Shown here: positions 27,116 to 34,335 of the stretch, piece by piece | Position numbering within the stretch: the first letter of the stretch is position 1 | Layout of the letters: each line of letters begins with the position of its first letter | Source: Candidatus Gastranaerophilales bacterium | GTDB lineage: Bacteria > Cyanobacteriota > Vampirovibrionia > Gastranaerophilales > Gastranaerophilaceae | Assembly: GCA_944322745.1 (NCBI GenBank) | Contig: CALUPV010000004.1 | Location: forward strand, 1-64,000 | DNA: 64,000 nucleotides | Direction: 5' to 3' | Notes under the pieces: model-generated | Databases searched by the model: none | Told to the model about the DNA's origin: nothing | The model's input: only the letters and a program-made list of their open reading frames with translations | Made by a program: the position numbers and the translations under genes

Positions 27116-27191
27116 GGGCGTTTAGCTCAGTTGGTAGAGCGCCTCCCTTACAAGGAGGATGTCAGGAGTTCAAGTCTCTTAACGCCCACCA
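27116..27191 (+). tRNA. tRNA-Val (anticodon TAC)
   Basis: The 76-nt gene folds into a full cloverleaf. The acceptor arm GGGCGTT pairs with AACGCCC, the D arm contains GCTC...GAGC, the anticodon arm is CCTCC-CTTACAA-GGAGG with anticodon TAC, and the T loop is TTCAAGT closed by AGGAG/CTCTT. The CCA end is encoded (27189-27191). It borders the accessory region that follows, a usual integration site. I saw no second copy of its 3-prime end in the window. Confidence 0.97.
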
Positions 27192-27200
27192 TTTAAACAC

Positions 27201-27227
27201 AAGGACTTCATCACGGGTCCTTTTTTA
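27201..27227 (+). terminator. Terminator of tRNA-Val
   Basis: AAGGAC (27201-27206) pairs with GTCCTT (27217-27222) with a 10-nt loop and runs into TTTTTT. It is 9 bp past the tRNA CCA. Confidence 0.75.
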
Positions 27228-27272
27228 TTGTGAATTTTTAAGTGTTTATTTCTTTTATTAAAGGGTTAAGGG

Positions 27273-27306
27273 TTGAAAAAATACGATGTTTACATTATAA
27301 TGTAAA
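27273..27306 (+). promoter_or_regulatory. Sigma-70 promoter overlapped by an 18-bp palindrome (operator-like)
   Basis: TTGAAA (27273-27278), a 17-nt spacer and TATAAT (27296-27301) form a good sigma-70 promoter. The -10 box lies inside the perfect palindrome TTTACATTATAATGTAAA (27289-27306), so a repressor bound there would block transcription. A near copy of the palindrome lies at 31236-31253. The transcript would start near 27308, about 240 nt before a strong terminator (27512-27545). Regulation is inferred from position. Confidence 0.55.
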
Positions 27307-27545
27307 TGAAACTGGATAATAGACTTGAGTACGAAAAAAGGAAAAGGTGACTATTATCATAAAACTTCAGGGATAATAGCGTTTAATTATAAATAAAATT
27401 GAAAAAATTACAATATATTGAAAGTTTGAGAGGATTTTTTAGAGAAAAGTAAATGCTTTGTAATCGAGTATGACTTGATAGCAAAAAATAATAAATAATT
27501 AAAATAAATACAAATAGACAGGTTTTATAACTTGTCTATTTTTTG
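27307..27545 (+). ncRNA. Possible small RNA or untranslated leader
   Basis: Between the palindromic promoter and a strong terminator lies about 240 nt with no ORF beyond 14 codons (an ATG at 27306 gives MKLDNRLEYEKRKR and stops). It contains an 8-bp inverted repeat GATAATAG/CTATTATC near its 5-prime end. This could be a small RNA, an attenuated leader of the gene at 27583 or a spacer. This 355-bp stretch (27228-27582) holds nothing else I can see. Confidence 0.35.
27512..27545 (+). terminator. Strong intrinsic terminator upstream of the toxin-like gene
   Basis: A 13-bp stem with one G-U pair (27512-27524 with 27529-27541) and a 4-nt loop is followed by TTTTTT. It ends 38 bp before the ATG at 27583, so it either ends a short RNA or controls readthrough into that gene. 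Confidence 0.75.
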
Positions 27546-27582
27546 TGTCCATAAAAAGTCATAAACAAGAAAGGAGAAAAAT

Positions 27583-28632
27583 ATGGCAGTTTGGAATGAA
27601 GCAGATCACCCAAGAGATGAAGAGGGTAAATTTACAGAAAAAGGCAGTGGTAGTTCTGCAAAAGATAGTTCAAATGTAAATAAGGAAAAAACAGTTTTGT
27701 ATGGTGGAGTAGAGAAAAATGAAATAAAAAGAGATGGTATAAAATCTAGAATAGAGAACATAAAAGATAAAATAATATCAAAGGAACTCAAAGAAAAAAA
27801 TAAAAATGAAAAGAGAGCAGCAATTTTATACCCTAATATGCCTGATAATAAAAAAATACAAGAATTAAAAAATATAGGAGAAAAAGAATTTAGTGATATT
27901 GAAAAAGAAAGGATACTTAACCATACAAAAAATATTGGACTAGCCGCATTAGAGATTGGAAGTGCATTAATACCATTTTCAGGTGAAGCAAAACTAGCAG
28001 CAGGAATAACAAAAGCATTAGAACCCAAGATAGGAAGGGCAATTGCAAAAGAAGTTGGGAAAGGTGCAGCAAGGGGAACATATTCAGGTGGTGTAACAGG
28101 AAGTATAAAGGGTTTAGGTGAAGGACTGGAAAATGATAAAAATTTAATAGCTACAACTTTAGAAGGAGGTTTAACCGGTGCTGCATTAGGTGGAATTTCT
28201 GGTGCTGGTATTGGAATAGCGAGCGGGAAAGGTATTCAAATGTATAAAGGGCTAAAGTTAAAAGATTTCAAACCTATTGACAATATGACAAAAGAGGAAA
28301 GGAAAGAATTTAGAAAATTTGCTAAAGAATATTATCAAGATTATCTACAAGATACAAATGTGTATAATAAAAACTTAGGAAAAATAATGTTTACTGCAAA
28401 AGGTGCTAAAGAAACGATAAGTAAAAATCCAAATATGTCGAAAGACTTTCCTTTATTAAGAAATGATGTCAAAAATGCAAAATATATTAGTGCAAATGAA
28501 TTGTACAAACAAAGGAAAGATAAGTATAAAAAGTTTTATACATTTGAAGGTGAAAATAAAATATATATAATTGCAGAAGACGAAAATGGTTATAAGTTCT
28601 ATTTGTCAAAAGATAGAGCAAAAGAAAATTAA
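27583..28632 (+). CDS. Phage/toxin-like protein with glycine-rich central region
   Basis: The protein has 349 aa and AAAGGAG 7 nt before the ATG. The N terminus WNEADHPRDEEGKFTEKGSG resembles the short DHPRD-x-x-G-[KR]-F motif common in phage head-associated and MuF-type proteins. Residues 110-225 are a small-residue, glycine-rich hydrophobic region (GLAALEIGSALIPFSGEAKLAAG...), as in the pre-toxin part of many secreted toxins. The last 110 residues are charged and end in FYTFEGENKIYIIAEDENGYKFYLSK, reminiscent of phage-barnase/RelE-like (PBECR) nuclease tails. A toxin role is inferred. No immunity gene follows on the same strand, and the neighbour is convergent. Confidence 0.5.
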   Translation: MAVWNEADHPRDEEGKFTEKGSGSSAKDSSNVNKEKTVLYGGVEKNEIKRDGIKSRIENIKDKIISKELKEKNKNEKRAAILYPNMPDNKKIQELKNIGEKEFSDIEKERILNHTKNIGLAALEIGSALIPFSGEAKLAAGITKALEPKIGRAIAKEVGKGAARGTYSGGVTGSIKGLGEGLENDKNLIATTLEGGLTGAALGGISGAGIGIASGKGIQMYKGLKLKDFKPIDNMTKEERKEFRKFAKEYYQDYLQDTNVYNKNLGKIMFTAKGAKETISKNPNMSKDFPLLRNDVKNAKYISANELYKQRKDKYKKFYTFEGENKIYIIAEDENGYKFYLSKDRAKEN

Positions 28633-28643
28633 TAAAAAATTCA

Positions 28644-28713
28644 ATATATACAAAGGCTTATCTTGAATTTTTGGAAATAAAATTTAAAAACGAAGATAAA
28701 CCTTTGTATATAT
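28644..28713. repeat. Long imperfect inverted repeat between convergent genes
   Basis: The arms 28644-28664 and 28693-28713 are complementary over 21 bp with one mismatch, around a 28-nt loop. On the minus strand the right-to-left reading ends in TGAATTTTTTATT, so it could terminate the 550-aa gene. The plus side has no T run. Confidence 0.6.
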
Positions 28714-28739
28714 ACAGAAAGTTAAGTAATTTAGTTTTC

Positions 28740-30392
28740 TTATTTATTTTGATTTTTATCTTGATAATTTTTTATTTCTTTTATGCCAAGTTGTTCTTTT
28801 GTATCAAGTTCTTTTTCAAATTTATTCATTATTTCAAGAAATATATTTTTTTTAATTTCTACATCTATTGCAAAATCAATATGGTTCTTTTTTGTTTCCC
28901 AATCCTGAATTTGAAATCTAATTGTATCATTATCCAATGCCCATACAAACCATTTAGATTTACTTACTTCTTCTATAATTAATTGAGCGTAGTTTTTTGT
29001 TTTTATATCATTAAAAAATTTTTTAAAATCATTTTTCATAAGAGAATAATCTATATATTCTTGGTAATTTTCTTTATTTGTTTTTATTTCAATATTAAAA
29101 TATAGATTGAAAGAATTATCTTTATCAATGGAACTTTCATCAATTTCATCATAAGTTACATTTATTTCTATATTTTCAATTTTTTTAGTTTCTCTTAATG
29201 GTAACGGTAATTTTTCATCAGGATAAATAAACCATCTTCCTGTATCCGAATTATATAACCAATTTGAAAGTATATGGATTTTGTATGGTTCTATTTTAGG
29301 ATTCCAATTTGTTTTTGGTTTATTTCTTGTTATACCTGCAGCAAATACTTCATAATCTTTCCAATTTTTTTCTATTTTGTATTTTGAACATTGATACTCT
29401 GCAAATAAGGTGCTTCCTGGAAGTATTGCAAGTTTCCATCCTTCTTTATAATCATCTTTGTAAAATACATATTGATATGAATAGAATAAAGGAATATTTT
29501 TTAATTGAAGTATATTTTTTATATTAATTTCATCTAATTCTTTTTTCTTATGTATTCTTTCAATACTTTCTATTTCTTTATCTACTTCAGTTTTTAATTT
29601 TACATAAGATATTAAAGTTAAATTATCAAGAAAAATTTTGTAATTTTCATCAGAAACAATAAATCTTACCCAACCTTTTTTATATTTATAATATTGAATA
29701 ACGCCTGAGTGTGGGATTTGCTTTATAAATAATTCAGAAGAAAGTTTATAATAGTAGGCTTGATTTAATTTAAAATCTTCTAATAAATTTAAATCTTTCT
29801 TTATACATTCTTCTTTTGCCAAATCTGCTGGAAGTATAATTTTTTTATTGTTATTAAGAGCTAAATATCTTTGAAAGAAAAGCCATTCATTACTTTCATT
29901 AACAGGTCCTTCCCATAAGTGGGAGATATAAGAATAGTAATATATACCTTTCAATGATTTGCAAAAGTATTCTTCTCCATTTGTATAAAAAAGACCATTT
30001 ATAAAATCAGGTGTCTTAAGTATATCCTGATTATAAATTAGTATATCTCCAATATTTAATCCAAGTCTGTCACATTCTCCATTTGCAAGTTGAATAATAT
30101 ATTTTGTCTGATAACCTGATATAGAATTATTAAAAACGGAGCTTCGTTTTTTATATATTTTAATAATTGTCCCAATTTCATTACAAAAAAGTATATCAGA
30201 AGAAATTTTTATTTTATCAGTAAATACTTTATTTGGATATATTTCACTATAATCGTAGATAATTCCTATATTTTGTAGTGTTTTATCCTTAAGAAAAGAA
30301 GCATTTTTTTCTTCATCTGCTTCTAGTGTTCCAAGTGATAAATTAGCATATTCACCATTAATTTTTCTGATTTTATAATTTTGTATTTTCAT
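28740..30392 (-). CDS. Hypothetical 550-aa protein
   Basis: The protein is not recognised. It is soluble, without signal peptide or membrane segment, and aromatic-rich (many Tyr, Trp and Phe). Repeated lysine/glutamate segments alternate with beta-strand-like stretches such as YKYKKGWVRFIVSDENYKIF near 240 and SKWFVWALDNDTIRFQIQDWETKKNHIDF near 490. The start at ATG 30392 has AGTGGA upstream and an extended -10 TGATATAAT about 50 bp upstream. It is convergent with the toxin-like gene and isolated. It may be a defence or mobile-element protein, but nothing in the sequence shows that. Confidence 0.6.
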   Translation of the reverse strand: MKIQNYKIRKINGEYANLSLGTLEADEEKNASFLKDKTLQNIGIIYDYSEIYPNKVFTDKIKISSDILFCNEIGTIIKIYKKRSSVFNNSISGYQTKYIIQLANGECDRLGLNIGDILIYNQDILKTPDFINGLFYTNGEEYFCKSLKGIYYYSYISHLWEGPVNESNEWLFFQRYLALNNNKKIILPADLAKEECIKKDLNLLEDFKLNQAYYYKLSSELFIKQIPHSGVIQYYKYKKGWVRFIVSDENYKIFLDNLTLISYVKLKTEVDKEIESIERIHKKKELDEINIKNILQLKNIPLFYSYQYVFYKDDYKEGWKLAILPGSTLFAEYQCSKYKIEKNWKDYEVFAAGITRNKPKTNWNPKIEPYKIHILSNWLYNSDTGRWFIYPDEKLPLPLRETKKIENIEINVTYDEIDESSIDKDNSFNLYFNIEIKTNKENYQEYIDYSLMKNDFKKFFNDIKTKNYAQLIIEEVSKSKWFVWALDNDTIRFQIQDWETKKNHIDFAIDVEIKKNIFLEIMNKFEKELDTKEQLGIKEIKNYQDKNQNK

Positions 30393-30400
30393 ATATCCAC

Positions 30401-30428
30401 TTGAAAAGATTATGTTTTTGAAAAGATT
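30401..30428. repeat. Direct repeat in the leader of the 550-aa gene
   Basis: TTGAAAAGATT occurs twice (30401-30411 and 30418-30428), 17 bp apart, just before the minus-strand start at 30392 and inside its predicted untranslated leader. It could be a regulator site or chance in AT-rich DNA. Confidence 0.4.
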
Positions 30429-30513
30429 CTATTGTTTGATTATATCATAGTTTAACTTAATTAATATATGAATATTTTGCAAATAGTGTAATAAAAATAC
30501 TGTTTTTAAGAGA

Positions 30514-30560
30514 TATCCCTCGCTAACATTCATACGCCTATTATGGGTTAGCAAAGGATA
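30514..30560. other. Structured hairpin in the intergenic region
   Basis: TATCC (30514-30518) pairs with GGATA (30556-30560), then a 3x3 internal loop, GCTAAC (30522-30527) with GTTAGC (30547-30552), then CATA (30531-30534) with TATG (30542-30545). The stacked stems are more GC-rich than their surroundings. It has no T tail, so it is not an obvious terminator. It could be an RNA element or a protein or recombinase site. Confidence 0.4.
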
Positions 30561-30634
30561 ATAATATTATAACAAATTTTAATGACGTATTTCAATAAAT
30601 ACAGCAGAAAATGATAATATTTCTTATATTATAA

Positions 30635-30662
30635 AGGGGAGCGAAATCACGCTCCTTTTATC
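30635..30662 (+). terminator. Possible intrinsic terminator
   Basis: GGAGCG (30638-30643) pairs with CGCTCC (30650-30655) and TTTTATCTT follows. It lies 28 bp upstream of the frameshifted NTF2-like gene, so it may end a short transcript carrying the 30514-30560 hairpin. Confidence 0.5.
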
Positions 30663-30689
30663 TTGCAATAATTGGCATTATAGATTATA

Positions 30690-31152
30690 TTGAGAAAAAG
30701 AAAAGAATATTTTTATACATAACTTTACTAATTGTTTTATTATTAAATTATAATCTTTCCGCCATATGTCTAGAAAAAAATGTATTTTCTTTTAGTGATG
30801 GTTCCGGTTCTTGTAGGGAAGAGACTGAACGACAAAATGCTTTAAAATATGCAACTAAAATAAAAGAAGTAGTTGAAGCTGAAAATTTTGAAGAATTTGC
30901 AAATATGATTAATTATCCAATTGCAATTAATGATTATTATGGTGAAGGTAAATATGTTGTTGTTGAGAATAAGGAACAATTTTTAAAATTGGATAAAAAA
31001 TTGTATTTAATGAACATTTAAAAAAATCTCTTAAAACAAATGAAATTTTTGGAAATTGGCGAGGTTTTATGATTGGCAACGGAGATATTTGGTTTGACAC
31101 AGTATATCCACATACTTATTTCAAAATAAAGGCAATTAATATTTTAAACTAA
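30690..31152 (+). pseudogene. Frameshifted exported NTF2-like protein
   Basis: From a TTG at 30690 a 103-codon or so frame encodes a signal peptide (KKKRIFLYITLLIVLLLNYNLSA) and a domain with EVVEAENFEEFANMINYPIAIN...VENKEQFLKLDKK. It runs into a stop at 31021. The downstream frame continues the same domain: FNEHLKKSLKTNEIFGNWRGFMIGNGDIWF...FKIKAINILN, ending at 31152. Adding one A to the A6 run at 30996-31001 restores a protein of about 154 aa with the MIGNGDIWF motif of periplasmic NTF2-like proteins. It may be a pseudogene, a sequencing error or expression by slippage. No ribosome site is clear at the start. Confidence 0.6.
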
Positions 31153-31545
31153 AATCTGTGAGTAATTGGTGGGGGATTGATATAGGATTTTATATAATTG
31201 ACTTCTTTTGAGTAAATTTAGTTTGTTATTTCTTTATTACAATATAATGTAATTGATGTTTTTTAAATAAATATTGTGCTGTAAACTTAAAAATAATCTC
31301 TGTAAATAAGAATGAAAATGTAAAAAGGATAATATAATATCATAATTATGTAATAATAAAATATGCCACTGTTTAAAAATATTTTAGAAAATAAACATTT
31401 CTTCTTCTTGAAAATATTATTGAATATATTTTTATATTTACATCATTATGAGATTTTTTGTATTTTGTAAAATCTGGAATGTTAATACTCTAGATACAAA
31501 ATTAGTGATTTATGCTATGATAAGAAGAAATTAGGGAGTTTGGGG
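31153..31545. other. 393-bp AT-rich gap upstream of the type I RM operon
   Basis: No ORF of useful size is seen. It contains the operator-like palindrome variant at 31236-31253 and must hold the promoter of hsdR. TATGCTATGAT at about 31511, followed by GGGAG and the hsdR ATG, is the best -10 candidate. Confidence 0.5.
31236..31253. promoter_or_regulatory. Second copy of the palindromic operator-like motif
   Basis: ATTACAATATAATGTAAT has perfect 6-bp arms (ATTACA/TGTAAT) around ATATAA and shares TATAATGTAA and the overall ACA-N6-TGTAA layout with the palindrome at 27289-27306. As there, the centre contains TATAAT. The two copies flank the toxin/orphan part of the island. Confidence 0.45.
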
Positions 31546-34326
31546 ATGTCATATCAGAGTGAAGCAGAGTTAGAGAAGCAATTAATAAATAAGTTATCTG
31601 CTCAAGGGTATAGTTATATAAAATTTGAGGATTACAAGGCTCTTGAAAATAATTTTAGAGCACAGCTTAACTACATTAATAAAAACGTCCTAGATGGTGT
31701 TACTTTATCAGATAAAGAATTTGAGAGAATTCTTATTTATCTTAATGGTAAAACAGTTTATCAATCTGCAAAACAACTTAGAGACCAATTTATTTTAGAT
31801 AGAGATAATGGCAAACAAGTATATATAAATTTCCTTAATGACAACCCTGAAAATAATGTTTATCAAGTAACAAACCAAGTAACTGTTCAAGGTAAATATG
31901 TTAATAGATATGATGTTACTATCTTGATAAATGGTTTGCCCCTTGTGCAGATTGAACTTAAAAGACGTGGGGTAGATATTAACCAAGCTATAAATCAAAT
32001 AGACAGATACAGGCAGCATTCTTTTAAGGAACTTTTTAAATATATTCAGATTTTTGTAGTTTCTAATGGAGTTGAGACAAGATATTTCGCCAATACTAAT
32101 GAGCCTAGAATAATGAAGTCTTTGACTTTTTATTGGACAAGAGAAGACAATGAGCGTATTAACATACTTGAAAATTTCTCGTCTGAATTCTTGGAGAAAA
32201 ATCGCCTGTTAAAAATGATAACTAAATACATGGTTATCAATGATACTGATAAATGCCTAATTGTAATGCGTCCTTATCAGGTTTATGCAACAGAAGCTCT
32301 TATAAGACAAGCTCTAAACACTAATTCTAACGGCTATATCTGGCATACAACAGGTTCAGGTAAAACATTAACAAGCTGGAAATGTGCAAACTTGCTAAAG
32401 AACGAACCAAGCATAGCAAAAGTTTTCTTTCTAATAGACAGAAAAGACCTTGATACTCAAACGATTGAAGAATTTAATAAGTTTGAAAAAGACTGCGTTG
32501 ATAATACGGATGATACAAAAGTCCTTGTAAAACAGGTAAAAGACCCAAATAAAAAACTTATAGTAACAACTATTCAAAAAATGGCAAAAGCTCTAAATAC
32601 TCCTAAATATTTAGAGGTAATGAATAAATACAAAAATGACAAAGTTATTTTCATTATTGATGAGTGTCATCGTTCACAATTTGGCGAAATGCACAACCAA
32701 ATAAAGCGACATTTTGTAAATGCTCAATATTTTGGTTTTACAGGAACACCTCGTTTTGTAGAGAATAAATCTCAAGACGGCAGAACAACTGCCGATATGT
32801 TCCAAAAACTTCTTCATGCTTACTTAATTAAAAACGCTATCCACGACCATAATGTTTTAGGGTTTTCAATTGAATACATACAAACTTATGAAGGTGAATA
32901 CGATGAAAATGATGAAACAAGGGTAGAGGGTATCGATACAGAAGAAGTTTTTATGGCTGATGAAAGAATTAATATGATTGCAAATCATATCATTAATCAT
33001 CACTCACTAAAGACAAGAAACGGTAAATATACTTCAATTTTTGCAGTTTCATCAATTCCTCAGCTGATAAAATATTATGACACTTTTAAAAAGCTAAAAG
33101 ATGAGGGTAAGCATAATTACAATATTACAGCTGTTTATTCTTACGGAAGTAACGAGGATTTATCAAATAAAGAAGAACATTCAAGAGATAGCTTAGAAAG
33201 AATTATCAAAGATTATAACGAAATGTTTGAAACAAACTTTGATACAAACACTTTTAGTGCTTATAACAAAGATATTTCAAATAGATTAAAGCAAAAGAAA
33301 AATCCTCAAATTGATATTCTGTTAGTTGTAAATATGTATCTTACAGGGTTTGATTCAAGACCGTTAAATACTCTATATGTTGATAAAAACTTAGATTGGC
33401 ATAACTTATTGCAAGCATTTTCTAGGACAAACAGGGTTGAAAAAGAAACAAAACCTTTTGGGAATATTGTTTGTTATAGAAACCTTAAAAAGAAAACAGA
33501 TGATGCTATAAAACTATTCAGCCAAACAGATAAAGCAGAAGAAGTTTTAGTTAAAGATTATGACTATTACAAAGACCAATTTGAACAATATGCAGCTGAA
33601 CTTTATAAAATGGCTTCAACTCCTCAAGCTGTTGATGGCTTGATGGATGAAAACGACCAAGCAAAATTTGTCATAGCTTTTAGAGAATTGTCAAAGATTC
33701 TTTTAATCCTAAAAACCTTTGTTGAATTTAGTTGGGAAGATTTAGAACTTACTATGACACAACAAAGCTATGAAGATTATAAAAGCAGATATTTAACAAT
33801 AAATGACAATATAAGAAAAGTAAAACAAGCAGAAAAGGTTTCAATACTTAATGATATAGATTTTTCTATCGAAATTATTCAGACTGATAAAATTAATGTC
33901 GCATATATTATGAACCTTTTAAGAAACATTGATTTCACAGACCACGAACAAAAAGAAAAAGACATTAATAATATCTATAAAGAGCTTGATAGAAGCGATA
34001 ACCCAGAATTAAGAAGAAAAGTTGATTTAATTAAACAATTCATAGGTGAAGTTGTTCCCCAAATGTCTGCGAATGATTCAGTAGATGAAGAATATTCAAA
34101 CTTTGAAACAGCTCAAAGAAATAAAGAAATCGAAGACTTTGCCCTTGAAAATAAACTTGAGCCTGATTTTATAAAGAATTCTATAAATGATTATGAATTT
34201 ACAGAAATTCTGGACAAAGACAAAATCAGAGAAGGAATTACAAACGATATTCCATACTTTAAGAAAAAATCTTTAGTTGAAAAGATTATGGAATTTATCA
34301 TAAACAATGTTACTAAATATCAATAG
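31546..34326 (+). CDS. hsdR: Type I restriction enzyme R subunit (HsdR)
   Basis: The ATG at 31546 lies 7 nt after GGGAG, giving 926 aa (a TTG two codons upstream is less likely). The N-terminal endonuclease domain shows D123 and IELK (E137, K139) of the PD-(D/E)xK fold in the RYDVTILINGLPLVQIELKRRG segment. The translocase follows with HTTGSGKT (Walker A, K273), IIDECHRSQ (D372) and GFTGTPRF, then motif VI-like QAFSRTNRV. The C-terminal helical domain binds HsdM. It cleaves unmodified DNA after ATP-driven translocation. It is the first gene of the operon. Confidence 0.95.
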   Translation: MSYQSEAELEKQLINKLSAQGYSYIKFEDYKALENNFRAQLNYINKNVLDGVTLSDKEFERILIYLNGKTVYQSAKQLRDQFILDRDNGKQVYINFLNDNPENNVYQVTNQVTVQGKYVNRYDVTILINGLPLVQIELKRRGVDINQAINQIDRYRQHSFKELFKYIQIFVVSNGVETRYFANTNEPRIMKSLTFYWTREDNERINILENFSSEFLEKNRLLKMITKYMVINDTDKCLIVMRPYQVYATEALIRQALNTNSNGYIWHTTGSGKTLTSWKCANLLKNEPSIAKVFFLIDRKDLDTQTIEEFNKFEKDCVDNTDDTKVLVKQVKDPNKKLIVTTIQKMAKALNTPKYLEVMNKYKNDKVIFIIDECHRSQFGEMHNQIKRHFVNAQYFGFTGTPRFVENKSQDGRTTADMFQKLLHAYLIKNAIHDHNVLGFSIEYIQTYEGEYDENDETRVEGIDTEEVFMADERINMIANHIINHHSLKTRNGKYTSIFAVSSIPQLIKYYDTFKKLKDEGKHNYNITAVYSYGSNEDLSNKEEHSRDSLERIIKDYNEMFETNFDTNTFSAYNKDISNRLKQKKNPQIDILLVVNMYLTGFDSRPLNTLYVDKNLDWHNLLQAFSRTNRVEKETKPFGNIVCYRNLKKKTDDAIKLFSQTDKAEEVLVKDYDYYKDQFEQYAAELYKMASTPQAVDGLMDENDQAKFVIAFRELSKILLILKTFVEFSWEDLELTMTQQSYEDYKSRYLTINDNIRKVKQAEKVSILNDIDFSIEIIQTDKINVAYIMNLLRNIDFTDHEQKEKDINNIYKELDRSDNPELRRKVDLIKQFIGEVVPQMSANDSVDEEYSNFETAQRNKEIEDFALENKLEPDFIKNSINDYEFTEILDKDKIREGITNDIPYFKKKSLVEKIMEFIINNVTKYQ

Positions 34327-34335
34327 GAGAGAATT

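Noticed and set aside
28671-28982. Open reading frame on the plus strand (103 codons) after the inverted repeat
   Set aside because: It overlaps the C-terminal end of the minus-strand 550-aa gene, is a low-complexity run of Phe/Ile/Leu/Tyr typical of antisense reading of A-rich coding DNA, and has no ribosome site.
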